Source: Megaleporinus macrocephalus (Eukaryota > Chordata > Actinopteri > Characiformes > Anostomidae). From it: 64,000 nucleotides of DNA. Where the stretch lies: NCBI GenBank assembly GCA_021613375.1, contig CM038717.1:39818584-39882583 (forward strand), in the 5' to 3' direction. Positions 1-13,300 of this stretch are shown here, in pieces. Below the pieces are notes generated by a model. That model saw only the letters and a program-made list of their open reading frames with translations, was not told the DNA's origin and ran no database searches. The translations under genes and the position numbers were made by a program. Numbering within the stretch: position 1 is the first letter of the stretch; every line of letters begins with the position of its first letter.

Positions 1-80
1 GCTTGGAAATAATTCTGGTTCCATTGACTTGCACTGAAAGTTAAGGTGTTTTTGGCTTCTCCTGTAAAGTTAACATTTTG
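1..80 (-). repeat. Dispersed repeat fragment (copy of the 10335-10460 family)
   Basis: The reverse complement matches the repeats at 10335-10460 and 46362-46480: a run reading roughly GGAGAGGCCAAAAACC, then a CAATG core, then TCAATGGAACCAGAA. The element runs off the left edge of the window. The family is not identified; it looks like a short non-autonomous element, with further pieces near 3640-3720, 26640-26690, 37690-37790 and 60085-60240. Confidence 0.6.
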
Positions 81-480
81 GAGGTATTTGTTTTTCACAG
101 TGATATAAATCTGAAATGACAACAGAGCTCCCTGAAACTGAACCTGCAAAGCAAGTTAATCCTCAAACCACGTTTAGATGAATTTAAATATTTCAAATTA
201 CTTTTACTTACAAAAACAAGTCGAACATCTTCTACACGGTTTTAGTTTCTGTTTTGAGGATTTAATTAGCGTTTCAAAGAAAACACTCCGACTTATCAGC
301 CCAGAAATGTGTGCGATGCTGAAAGACAATAGTGTTTACTGATCTGTTTTGTTTTTATTTTGTGGGCGGAGTCAGTTGTACAAAACAAAGGCACATGGTA
401 ATGTGTCTGTAACGGGAACATAGAACAGCTTCAACGTTTATCTAGATCGTGTATGTGTATGTACAAGTACATCCAACCGT
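81..480. other. Intergenic, no gene seen
   Basis: AT-rich sequence without a convincing ORF, exon or RNA gene. It leads directly into the 20-bp satellite. Confidence 0.5.
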
Positions 481-2997
481 ACACCATACTAACCACTACA
501 CCACCATACTAACCACTACACCACCATACTAACCCCTACACCACCATACTAACCACTACACCACCATACTAACCCCTACACCACCATACTGATCACTACA
601 CCACCATACTAACCACTACACCACCATACTAACCACTACACCCCCATACTAACCACTACACCACCATACTAACCACTACACCACCATACTAACCCCTACA
701 CCACCATACTGATCACTACACCACCATACTAACCACTACACCACCATAACACTACACCACCATACTAACCACTACACCACCATACTGACCACTACACCAC
801 CATACTAACCACTACACCACCATACTAACCACTACACCACCATACTAACCACTACACCACCATACTAACCACTACACCACCATACTAACCCCTACACCAC
901 CATACTGATCACTACACCACCATACTAACCACTACACCACCATACTGACCACTACACCACCATACTGACCACTACACCACCATACTAACCACTACACCAC
1001 CATACTAACCACTACACCACCATACTAACCACTACACCACCATACTGACCACTACACCACCATACTAACCACTACACCACCATACTAACCACTACACCAC
1101 CATACTAACCACTACACCACCATACACTACTACACCACCGTACTAACCTACACCACCGTACTAACCACTACACCACCGTACTAACCACTACACCACCATA
1201 CTAACCACTACACCACCATACTAACCACTACACCACCATACTAACCCCTACACCACCATACTAACCCCTACACCACCATACTAACCCCTACACCACCATA
1301 CTAACCACTACACCACCATACTAACCACTACACCACCGTACTAACCACTACACCACCGTACTAACCACTACACCACCATACTAACCACTACACCACATAC
1401 TAACCACTACCACCATACTAACCACTACACCACCATACTAACCACTACACAACCATACTAACCCCTACACCACCATACTAACCCTACACCACCATACTAA
1501 CCCCTACACCACCATACTAACCACTACACCACCATACTGACCACTACACCACCATACTGACCACTACACCACCATACTAACCACTACACACCATACTAAC
1601 CACTACACCACCATACTAACCACTACACCACCATACTAACCACTACACCACCATACTAACCACTACACCACCATACTGACCACTACACCCCATACTAACC
1701 ACTACACCACCATACTGACCACTACACCACCATACTAACCACTACACCACCATACTAACCACTACACCACCATACTAACCACTACCCACCACACTAACCA
1801 CTACACCACCGTACTAACCACTACCACCCGTACTAACCACTACACCACCGTACTAACCACTACACCACCGTACTGACCACTACACCACCATACTGACCAC
1901 TACACCACCATACTAACCACTACACCACCATACTAACCACTACACCACCATACTGGCCACTACACCACCATACTGACCACTACACCACCATACTGACACT
2001 ACACCACCATACTAACCACTACACACCATACTAACCACTACACCACCATACTGACCACTACACCACCATACTAACCACTACACCACCATACTAACCACTA
2101 CACCACCATACTGACCACTACACCACCATACTAACCACTACACCACCATACTGACCACTACACCACCATACTGACCACTACACCACCATACTAACCACTA
2201 CACCACCATACTAACACTACACCACCATACTAACCACTACACCACCGTACTAACCACTACACCACCATACTAACACTACACCACCATACTAACGACTACA
2301 CCACCATACTAACGACTACACCACCATACTAATCACTACACCACTGTACTAACCACTACACTACCATACTAACCACTACACCACCATACTAACCACTACA
2401 CCACCATACTGACCACTACACCACCATACTAACACTACACCACCATACTAATCACTACACCACTTTACTAATCACTACACCACCATACTAACCACTACAC
2501 CACCATACTGACCACTACACCACCATACTGACCACTACACCACCATACTGACCACTACACCACCATACTAACCACTACACCACCATACTGACCACTACAC
2601 CACCATACTAACCACTACACCACCGTACTAACCATTACACCACCGTACTAACCATTACACCACCGTACTAACCACTACACCACCATACTAACTACTACAC
2701 CACCATACTAACCACTACCCACCATACTAACCACTACACCACCGTACTAACCACTACACCACCATACTAACCACTACACCACCGTACTGACCACTACACC
2801 ACCATACTAACCACTACACCACCGTACTAACCACTACACCACCTTGCTGACCACTACACCACCATACTAACCACTACACCACCGTACTAACCACTACACC
2901 ACCGTGCTGACCACTACACCACCGTACTAACCACTACACCACCATACTAACCACTACACCACCGTACTGACCACTACACCACCGTGCTGACCACTAC
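481..2997. repeat. 20-bp satellite array, about 126 copies
   Basis: Tandem copies of CCACCATACTAACCACTACA with point variants (TACTGACC, CACCGTAC, AACCCCTA) and occasional 1-2 base deletions that shift the register. The same unit in the same orientation forms a second array at 10681-12529 inside vmo1 intron 3. Stops and register shifts rule out coding. Confidence 0.97.
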
Positions 2998-3002
2998 CAA
3001 AA

Positions 3003-3312
3003 CCAAAGAGATGGTCCTCGTTTTCAGAGTGAACAGCTTCAGATTCCTCAAGTTCACATACCTGAGGATCTCACCTGGACGCTGACCCTATCACACCTCG
3101 TAGAAAAGGCCCAACAACGCTTCCATTTTCTCAGGAGGCTGAGGAGAGCCAACCCACCACCTCCACAACTCCACCACCACCTCCACCACCTGTGGAACCA
3201 CCACCTCCACAACTCCTCTGCAACTTCTACAGCTCTACAGTGGTGAGCATCCTGACCGGCTGCAACACAGTCTGGTACGGCAGCGCCACTGCTGGAGAAC
3301 GGAAGGCCTGCA
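3003..3312 (+). mobile_element. Non-LTR retrotransposon (LINE) reverse-transcriptase C-terminal remnant
   Basis: Two plus-strand stretches translate to peptides typical of the C-terminal end of fish LINE ORF2: one near 3060-3160 containing LVEKAQQRFHFLRRLRRAN and one near 3211-3312 containing VSILTGCNTVWYGSATAGERK. They are in different frames, separated by an expanded CACCTCCAC tract at 3157-3215, so the copy is dead. The clade cannot be assigned from this fragment. Confidence 0.75.
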
Positions 3313-3351
3313 AATGTGATGGAAACCTCCATCCAGTCTCAGGTCTGACTA

Positions 3352-4608
3352 GGACTTCTTCTAAAACTGCCCTGTATCTGGCTCCATCCAGCTTGCCCCC
3401 AACCTTGACTGGTTTCCTAGTCCCTGCCAACAAAGAGTATCCTCACACAATGGTGTTACCGCCACCATGCTTCACAGTGGGGGATGTGTTTGGTGAGCCA
3501 TCCAGGAGGAAACATCTACTTCACCACAATTACATTTCTTATTCAGACTCTAGAACTTTCCCAAATTAACTACAATTATTAAATTTCAGTATCATCCCAG
3601 CAAAAAGTAATAAACTCACTGTCCAAAGAAAAACGAGCATCTTCAAAACAGCAACCAGATGGAACCAGAATTTTCTCCAAGCTGATTTGGAGCACTTCTA
3701 TTGGTCCATTCATAGTGAGAAAAACAAAAACAAACAAAAGTGGAGATACATGTTTTCTTTGGCAGGTGATGATACATTTCATGACCCTAAAGTAAAAACT
3801 GTCAGACTGCCGTTCTGTGTTCTTCGTTTGAAAGAATGTTTCCTGAAAGCGGCTGCGGAGGTTCAGGAGGGGAAAGATTGAAATATTGTTCAAATTCCAC
3901 AAGTTCAACAAACACATACTTACGAGTGACGTCTCCTCAGGAAATTCCTCAGCGAGGAAATGGTTCTCCATAGACTCCAGCATCTCACCGTGACCCAAAA
4001 TGATAAGCAGTGAATGAATGAATGGTTTTAACAGAGGTGTTATCTTATATTGATGAATAGGGACCAATAATAAGTCTAACATGTTGAAGGTGCAACAATT
4101 TAAGCTAATTAAACAAAAGAAATCAGTTGGTTGCATAAGTATTCACCCCCAGGTCAATGCTCAGTAGAGCCACCTCTGACTGCACATATGGGTCCCAGTT
4201 TTTCAGTCCATCCTTTTTTGTAGAATTTCGTAGAACCGCTTAGACGCAACATGTGAACAGTAAATTTCAAGTATTTTAACAGATTCTGATCAGTTTGAGG
4301 CTTTTCTTTTTGAAAGCCGGTGTAGCTTTGGCAGTATGCTTAGAATGTTTTTTTCTGCTGGGAGCTGAACCTCTGGACTTCTTCTAAAACTGCCCTGTAT
4401 CTGGCCCCATCCAGCTTGCCCCCAACCTTGACTGGTTTCCTAGTCCCTGCCAACAAAAGTATCCTCATACAATGGTGTTACCGCCACCATGCTTCACAGT
4501 GGGGGATGTGTTTGGTGAGCCATCCAGGAGGAAACATCTACTTCACCACAATTACATTTCTTATTCAGACTCTAGAACTTTCCCAAATTAACTACAATTG
4601 TTAAATTA
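3352..4608 (-). mobile_element. Tc1-like transposon fragments bounded by a 235-bp direct repeat
   Basis: Bases 3352-3586 and 4375-4608 are nearly identical direct copies. Their reverse complement encodes a decayed piece resembling the Tc1-family VKHGGG segment. Between them lie a piece of the dispersed 10335-type repeat (about 3640-3720) and, near 4120-4200, a sequence reading GCATAAGTATTCACCCCC, typical of the end of such elements. Stops and frame changes are frequent; no intact transposase remains. Confidence 0.6.
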
Positions 4609-4659
4609 CAGTCAATCACTGTATCAATCCCATTAAACCCATAGTAACCTTTTTAGTGA

Positions 4660-5110
4660 CCTTATCCAGTCAGAGTGCCTACGTTGACCCGGTCCACCAT
4701 TGAGAGTACCTGCAAGGTTCACCCAAGCAATGGAAGCATGGAAGAGTCCTGTTTTCTCTTACATCACATGGACATTCGGGGGGAATTGATGACACTGGGA
4801 TGTGCGGTAGAAAGAATAAAGACTGGTGGAGGAGGACTAAAGGGTTATGTTCTGGGTTTAAGACTTCAGGTAATTGTCAATTAGCCACATGCCATCTTCT
4901 CAAATATTGTTGCAGACCAGGTACATACTAGCAGCATTATTTGATGGCAGTGGCCGGGATCATGCACTCTACTTACTGCACACATAGATGAAGAGTTCAA
5001 GGTGTTGCCCGGCCTTCAAATTCCCCAGCAACTTTTTGGTGGTCTTTTCTAGCCAGAGTGCCCACACTGACCCCAGTCCACCATCGAATGCTCCTACAAT
5101 AAAAACTGAC
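4660..5110 (+). mobile_element. Tc1-like transposase remnant, plus strand
   Basis: Short pieces resemble Tc1-family transposase coding DNA: a CAATGGAAG segment, a TTACATCACATGGA segment, and a later ATTGTTGCAGACCAGGTACA segment. The opening GAGTGCC..CCACCATTGAGAG is repeated at 5056-5100. All frames are interrupted. A G-homopolymer of about 40 bases with TTT interruptions follows at 5186-5220 and may be poorly resolved sequence. Confidence 0.55.
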
Positions 5111-5229
5111 AGTTCCGTCTTCCTTGTTTGGCGGCATAAATATCACAAGAATGTTTCCTGGATGAGGCCAGGGGCGGGGCGGGAGGTTTGGGGGGGGGGG
5201 GGGGGTTTGGGGGGGGGGGGTTGTTATTA

Positions 5230-5871
5230 AGGAGGGGAAACATCTGAACATTGTTCAGATGCCGCAAATTCAGCAAGTACATGTTTACGAAGGGTGGTTC
5301 CTCAAGAAATTCTAAAGAATACCTTATCAACGAACTTGTGCTATGCAGAAGCAGGAACACTCAAAGAATCCTGAACAAGTTCTTCAGATTAATGAACAAA
5401 GGCTCTTTATAGTCCCAAACAGAGCTTCGCTACTGATACAAACAGATTATAACTCCAGCAAAACCTTTATTTAATGTTACACAGAGCACATATCAGAAAG
5501 GTTCTATATAGAAACGTCTACAGCATTCATATTTTTCCCAAATCTACAACATCTGAGCGAGAAAGAAAATGTTTAAATTTGAAGATACTGACTTAATCTG
5601 ATAGATCTTTAATATATACACTGCAGTGCAGCCTGAGATATAAAGTCAGGACCGAGTCTCATCTCTGATAAGTCGATTCTTAACCTTTTTAAATATGATT
5701 TAAAGATTTTTGATAGAACTAGAAATAATAAGGTATTACATTTCAAGAATGTATAAGTCATTATTCTTATGAGATTTTAAGTTCATATTCTAACATAGTA
5801 AATCATTATTCTTATGAGATTTTAGGTTTATATTCCAAAATAGTAAATCATTATTCTTATGAGATTTTAAT
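5230..5871. other. AT-rich intergenic DNA
   Basis: No exon or RNA gene seen. From 5755 there are three short repeats of TCATTATTCTTATGAGATTTTA, which resemble the vmo1 intron 1 array (7740-9340) and may be an outlying degenerate copy. Confidence 0.5.
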
Positions 5872-6850
5872 TTTAAACTCTGTTAGTTCTACAACTCTTC
5901 CACAGTCTAACTCCACTTTTAAACCTCACTCAGTTTAAACTCTGTTAGTTCTACAACTCTTCCACAGTCCAACTCCACTTTTAAACCTCACTCAGTTTAA
6001 ACTCTATTAGTCCTACAACTCTTCCACAGTCCAACTCCACTTTTAAACCTCACTCAGTTTAAACTCTATTAGTCCTACAACTCTTCCACAGTCCAACTCC
6101 ACTTTTAAACCTCACTCAGTTTAAACTCTATTAGTCCTACAACTCTTCCACAGTCTAACTCCACTTTTAAACCTCACTCAGTTTAAACTCTGTTAGTTCT
6201 ACAACTCTTCCACAGTCCAACTCCACTTTTAAACCTCACTCAGTTTAAACTCTGTTAGTTCTACAACTCTTCCACAGTCCAACTCCACTTTTAAACCTCA
6301 CTCAGTTTAAACTCTATTAGTCCTACAACTCTTCCACAGTCCAACTCCACTTTTAAACCTCACTCAGTTTAAACTCTGTTAGTTCTACAACTCTTCCACA
6401 GTCCAACTCCACTTTTAAACCTCACTCAGTTTAAACTCTGTTAGTTCTACAACTCTTCCACAGTCCAACTCCACTTTTAAACCTCACTCAGTTTACACTC
6501 TATTAGTCCTACAACTCTTCCACAGTCCAACTCCACTTTTAAACCTCATCCAGTTTAAACTCTGTTAGTCGTACATTTCGTCCACAGTCCAACTCCACTT
6601 TTAAACCTCACTCAGTTTAAACTCTGTTAGTTCTACAACTCTTCCACAGTCTAACTCCACTTTTAAACCTCACTCAGTTTACACTCTATTAGTCCTACAA
6701 CTCTTCCACAGTCCAACTCCACTTTTAAACCTCACTCAGTTTAAACTCTGTTAGTTCTACAACTCTTCCACAGTCCAACTCCACTTTTAAACCTCACTCA
6801 GTTTACACTCTATTAGTCCTACAACTCTTCCACAGTCTAACTCCACTTTT
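5872..6850. repeat. 62-bp minisatellite, about 16 copies
   Basis: The unit starts AAACTCTGTTAGTTCTACAA and ends CACTCAGTTT. The 62-base period was measured from successive AAACTC starts (5875, 5937, 5999). Two unit variants (TGTTAGTTC and TATTAGTCC) alternate in patches. Confidence 0.95.
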
Positions 6851-7200
6851 AATCCACTTCATCTTTATGTTTGATTTTCCTTCATTTATATATTTTTTTA
6901 TCTCTTATTTCTTGATTGAATGTCTTTCCTTGTCTTTCTGTATGTAAAGCTCTTTGAGTTGCCTCCCTGCATGAAAGCTGATATGCACATAAACATTTCT
7001 TGCCTTTAGCCGTCTGTTAATTTCCTCATATTTTCAAAACTCTTTCTTTTGCTTTGTCTGACTAGTTTTAAAACGACTTTCCGATAAACACCTTTCTATT
7101 ATCGCACCATCTATTTCCTTGACCTGCTGTCATGTGTGAGTCATGTGATGATAATTGTCCTGTCTCATTATGTCATGGTCTGGATCGCCTGCTCTAGAAC
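6851..7200. other. Upstream region of vmo1
   Basis: T-rich unique sequence. A TCATGTGATGAT motif lies at about 7139-7150, some 55 bases before the TATA box. It is an E-box variant, but function is unproven. Confidence 0.4.
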
Positions 7201-7203
7201 AGG

Positions 7204-7210
7204 TATAAAT
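7204..7210 (+). promoter_or_regulatory. vmo1: TATA box of vmo1
   Basis: TATAAAT lies 109 bases before the chosen start codon, so transcription would begin near 7235 with a 5' UTR of about 80 bases. This excludes the in-frame upstream ATG at 7136 and supports the ATG at 7313, which is followed by a signal peptide. Confidence 0.7.
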
Positions 7211-7312
7211 ACTCCATCACTCTGCACAGCCTCACTCAGCTTAGCATCTGCTTGCTACCTCAGTGTGACTGTAATCCAGTTCCACTGCACTCATTTAGCC
7301 TCATCTCACAGC

Positions 7313-10300
7313 ATGAACCAGTTCCTCACCATCGCTCTGCCTCTGCTCCTGCTCTCCTTCGGGGGGCACGCCAGGGGGCAGTCCGCAGAGAAGAGCAGCA
7401 ACAACACGCGAAGTGCTGACAGGCCTCATGTTGGAACCATCACTGTGAGCAACGGGCAGATCTGGGGCTCGTGGGGCATCCGAGAGATGTGTCCACTGGG
7501 CACCTACGCTACAGGTTTCAGTCTCAGGGTAAATATGTCTGCAGTACATTATCTGATATATATATATATATATATATATACACTACAGTTACAGCTTCAG
7601 CTACTGACTTAAAACTCAATTTCCTCGAGATTTTGATAGAACTGGAAGTAATAAAGCATTAAATTCCTAGAAAGTTATTAATTTTAGATATTAATATTAA
7701 AAGATATTAATATTAAGTTATTAATTATCTCAGTTATTGTTACGTCATCTTAAGATCTCAAAATAATGATGTGCTGTGTCAGAATCTTGACTTAAGTTGT
7801 TATTCTGACACAATAAATCATTATTACAAGATCTTACAACAATATTCTGACATGTGTTATTATTGCAATGTGTTAGCCATCATTCTAACATAGTTATCAT
7901 TATTATGAGATCTTAAGTCAATATTTAGAGATGGTGATCAATATTCAAGATCTTAAGTCATTATTCTGACATAGTAAGTCATTATTATGAGATCTTAAGT
8001 CATTATTTAGAGATAATGATTAATATTGTGAGATCTTAAGCCATTATTCTGTTATAGTAAGTCATTATTATGAGATCTTAAGTCAATATTTATAGATAGT
8101 GATTAATATTTTGAGATCTTAAGCCATTATTCTGTTATAGTAAGTCATTATTATGAGATCTTAAGTCAATATTTATAGATAGTGATTAATATTGTGAGAT
8201 CTTAAGCCATTATTCTGTTATAGTAAGTCATTATTATGAGATCTTAAGTCAATATTTATAGATAGTGATTAATATTTTGAGATCTTAAGCCATTATTCTG
8301 TTATAGTAAGTCATTATTATGAGATCTTAAGTCAATATTTTGAGACAGTGATTAATATTTCGAGATCTTAAGTCAATATTCTGCCATAGTAAGTTAATAT
8401 TATGAGATCTAAAGTCATTATTCTGCCATAGTAAGTTAACATTATTAGATCTTAAATCAATATTAAAAGATAGTGATTAATATTTTAAGATCTTAAGTCA
8501 ATATTCTGCCATAGTAAGTTAACATTATTAGATCTTAAATCAATATTAAAAGATAGTGATTAATATTTTAAGATCTTAAGTCAATATTTAGAGACAGTGA
8601 TTAACATTGAGATCTTAAGTCAATACTCTGCCATAGTAAGTTAATATTATGAGATCTTAAGTCAATATTTAGAGATCGTGATTAATATTTTAAGATATTA
8701 AGCCATTATTCTGACATAGTAAGTCATTATTACGAGATCTTAAGTCAATATTTAGAGACAATGATTAATATTTCAAGATCTTAAGTCAATATTTAGAGAC
8801 AATGATTAATATTTCGAGATCTTAAGTCAATATTTATAGTGATTAATAATTTGAGATCTTAAGTCATTATTCTGCCATAGTAAGTTAATATTTCGAGATC
8901 TTAAGTCAATATTTAGAGACAATGATTAATATTTCGAGATCTTAAGTCTATATATATAGATAATGATTAATATTTTGAGATCTTAAGTCATTATTCTGCC
9001 ATAGTAAGTTAATATTTTGAGATCTTAATTCAATATTTAGGGATAGTGATTAATATTTTGAGATCTTAAGCCATTATTCTGACATAGTAAGTCATTATTA
9101 TGAGATCTTAAGTCAGTATTTATAGATAGTGATTAATATTTCGAGATCCTAAGTCAATATTTAGAGACAGTGATTAATATTTCGAGATCTTAAGTCAATA
9201 TTTGGAGATAGTGATTCATATTTTGAGATCTTAAGCCATTATTCTGTTATAGTAATCATTATTTTGAGATCTTAAGTCAATATTTAGAGACAATGATTAA
9301 TATTTTGAGATCTTAAGTCATTTTTTTGACATACGAGATAGTAAGACACTATTTTAACCAAATAACGCTGCAGTTTATAAAAGAATCATTCCTGGAATTG
9401 TTTTTTAGGTTGAATTAAATCAGGGATTTTGGGGTGACGACACTGCCCTAAATGGAATTGCCCTCCGCTGCACTGTACCTCGCACCCCGTTCACCTCCCT
9501 TATCAGCTACTCCACAATTCAGTCCAATCCAGGAAGGTAAAGTTCACTGTAGACAACAACTCTACATTCACCCATAACTGCGTTTGAAGTAAATGTGCTA
9601 CAAAATTTGAAAATCAGTGTTGAACATTAAGAACTAGCATTACTGAATCAGTACTTTGTTGTGGTTTATTGCAAATATGATGTTTAAGTGTTTATAGCGG
9701 TGTCTGTCATGTCATGTACTGACTACTGGGGTTTTTTTTAAGCTCTGCTCAAAATGAGCTGAAATTGTCATTACCGAAACAACTATGATGGTAGTGGTAA
9801 ATATGAATATTTCAACATTAATATTAATAACATTTTGAAAACAGTAAGGCTTACAAAGACAGACTTTAATCTTGAGTCCACACTATAAAAAAAACTGTGA
9901 TTTAACCTAAAAATGTTAAAATCATACATTTTTGGGCATCAAACACAAATTTATGGTCTGGTAACTTACAATTTAACACAACGTTCTGTTTTGCAGTCTG
10001 AAGTTGTGAAAGTGTTTTCAGTCTGGTAGGGATGTTATGCTGTACAGTAACGATTCCGCTGATGTCGAGTATTAAACCACTGCAACTCTGTTCAATGTTA
10101 TATATGAACTAATTAAGAACGTGTGCTCTTCCAGCTGGGGCCAGTGGACGCAAAATAAGTGGTGCTCAAGTGGAGTGTTGGTAGCCTTTCAGCTGCTCGT
10201 GGAGCCGAGACAGGGATCTAGGGATGATACTGCTGGCAACAACATAAGGTGATCACCTTTGATCTGGTGTTGGTTTATTTAGTTACACATTATGACCATC

Positions 10301-13300
10301 ATGCAAAACCTACAATCAACAAATAACGCTAGCTTTTCAGGAGAGGCCAAAAACCATCTTAACTTTCAATGTAAATCTGGTTTCTTTCAATGTAAGAAAC
10401 CAGATTTATGTCTGACCTACTTTGGAGCATTTCTATTGGTCCCTTCATCATGAATTTCTCGCAAGATGTTAGCAGCATTCAAACAATGCAGAAAAACAAA
10501 AATCGACAAAATGTTTATGTAATTAGACAAAGAGCAACAAGACTGGAACACCTACAGAGAAGAGAATAAACACAGTACACACAGTATCAGTGCAGTACTT
10601 ATCCAGAGTTCCTAGAAGATCAAGTACAATTACGGTTTCTACCAATAGTTCAGTAGATCAGTGTTTATAACTATTCACCTGACCACTACACCACCATACT
10701 AACCACTACACCACCATACTAACCACTACACCACCATACTAACCACTACACCACCGTACTAACCACTACACCACCATACTAACCACTACACCACCATACT
10801 AACCACTACACCCACCGTACTAACCACTACACCACCATACTGACCACTACACCACCATACTAACCACTACACCACCATACTAACCACTACACCACCGTAC
10901 TAACCACTACACCACCATACTGACCACTACACCACCATACTAACCACTACACCACCATACTAACCACTACACTACCATACTAACCACTACACCACCATAC
11001 TAACCACTACACCACCATACTAACCACTACACCACCGTACTAACCACTACACCACCATACTAACCACTACACCACCGTACTAACCACTACACCACCATAC
11101 TGACCACTACACCACCATACTAACCACTACACCACCGTACTAACCACTACACCACCATACTGACCACTACACCACCATACTGACCACTACACCACCATAC
11201 TGACCACTACACCACCATACTAACCACTACACCACCATACTGACCACTACACCACCATACTAACCACTACACCACCGTACTAACCACTACACCACCATAC
11301 TGACCACTACACCACCATACTGACCACTACACCACCATACTGACCACTACACCACCATACTAACCACTACACCACCATACTAACCACTACACCACCGTAC
11401 TAACCACTACAACCACCGTACTAACCACTACACCACCATACTAACCACTACACCACCATACTAACCACTACACCACCATACTAACCACTACACCACCGTA
11501 CTAACCACTACACCACCATACTAACCACTACAACCACCATACTGACCACTACACCACCATACTAACCACTACACCACCATACTAACCACTACACCACTGT
11601 ACTAACCACTACACCACCGTACTAACCACTACACCACCTACTAACCACTACACCACCATACTGACCACTACACCACCATACTAACCTCTACACCACCGGT
11701 ACTAACCACTACACCACCATACTAACCACTACACCACCATACTAACCACTACACCACCATACTAACCACTACACCACCATACTGACCACTACACCACCAT
11801 ACTAACCACTACACCACCGTACTAACCACTACACCACCGTACTAACCACTACACCACCTTACTAACCACTACACCACCGTACTGACCACTACACCACTAC
11901 ACCACCGTACTAACCACTACACCACCGTACTAACCACTACACCACCATACTAACCACTACACCACCATACTGACCACTACACCACCATACTAACCACTAC
12001 ACCACCATACTGACCACTACACCACCATACTAACCACTACACCACCATACTAACCACTACACCACCGTACTAACCACTACACCACCGTACTAACCACTAC
12101 ACCACCCGTACTAACCACTACACCACCATACTAACCACTACACCACCGTACTAACCACTACACCACCATACTGACCACTACACCACCGTACTAACCACTA
12201 CACCACCATACTAACCACTACACCACCATACTAACCACTACACCACCATACTGACCACTACACCACCATACTAACCACTACACCACCATACTAACCACTA
12301 CACCACCATACTAACCACTACACCACCATACTAACCACTACACCACCATACTGACCACTACACCACCATACTGACCACTACACCACCATACTGACCACTA
12401 CACCACCATACTAACCACTACACCACCATACTAACCACTACACCACCATACTGACCACTACACCACCATACTGACCACTACACCACCATACTAACCACTA
12501 CACCACCATACTAACCACTACACCACCAATTAAATATCTATTTTCGCTTTACTAGATTTTTCACCAAAACTCACGTCCAGCAGCTCAGGTAGAACAGAGT
12601 TTAAGATTCAGACCACCAGAGATAAACATACTAAATATTATGACTGTATAAACGGACCCCTGGCTTCAGAATGAAGACTGTCGCCCAATAGCCGGACCCT
12701 AAAACAATACAGGAGACAGAGACGCTGTTATCTACATACACCATATATACGCCATATATACCATATATACACCATATATACGCCATATATACCATATATA
12801 CACCATATAAACACCATATATACGCCATATATACACCATATACACAGCATATATCCAAATATACACCATATATACGCCATATATACTATATATACACCAT
12901 ATAAACACCATATACACAGCATATATCCGCCATATATACACCATATACACAGCATATATCCAAATATACACCATATATACGCCATATATACCATATATAC
13001 ACCATATATACGCCATATACACCATATAAACACCATATATAAGCCATATATACACCATATACACACACCATATATACACCATATATCCAAATATACGTCA
13101 TATATACCATATATACACCCCATATAAACACCATATATACGCCATATATACACCATATACACACCATATATCCATATATACACCATATATACGCCATATA
13201 TACACCATATATCCAAATATACACCATATATACGCCATAAATACCATATATACACCATATATACACATCATATATCCATATATACGCCATATATACACCA

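Noticed and set aside
7136..7312. Upstream in-frame start for vmo1
   Set aside because: It lies before the TATA box at 7204 and would add 59 residues in front of a clear signal peptide.
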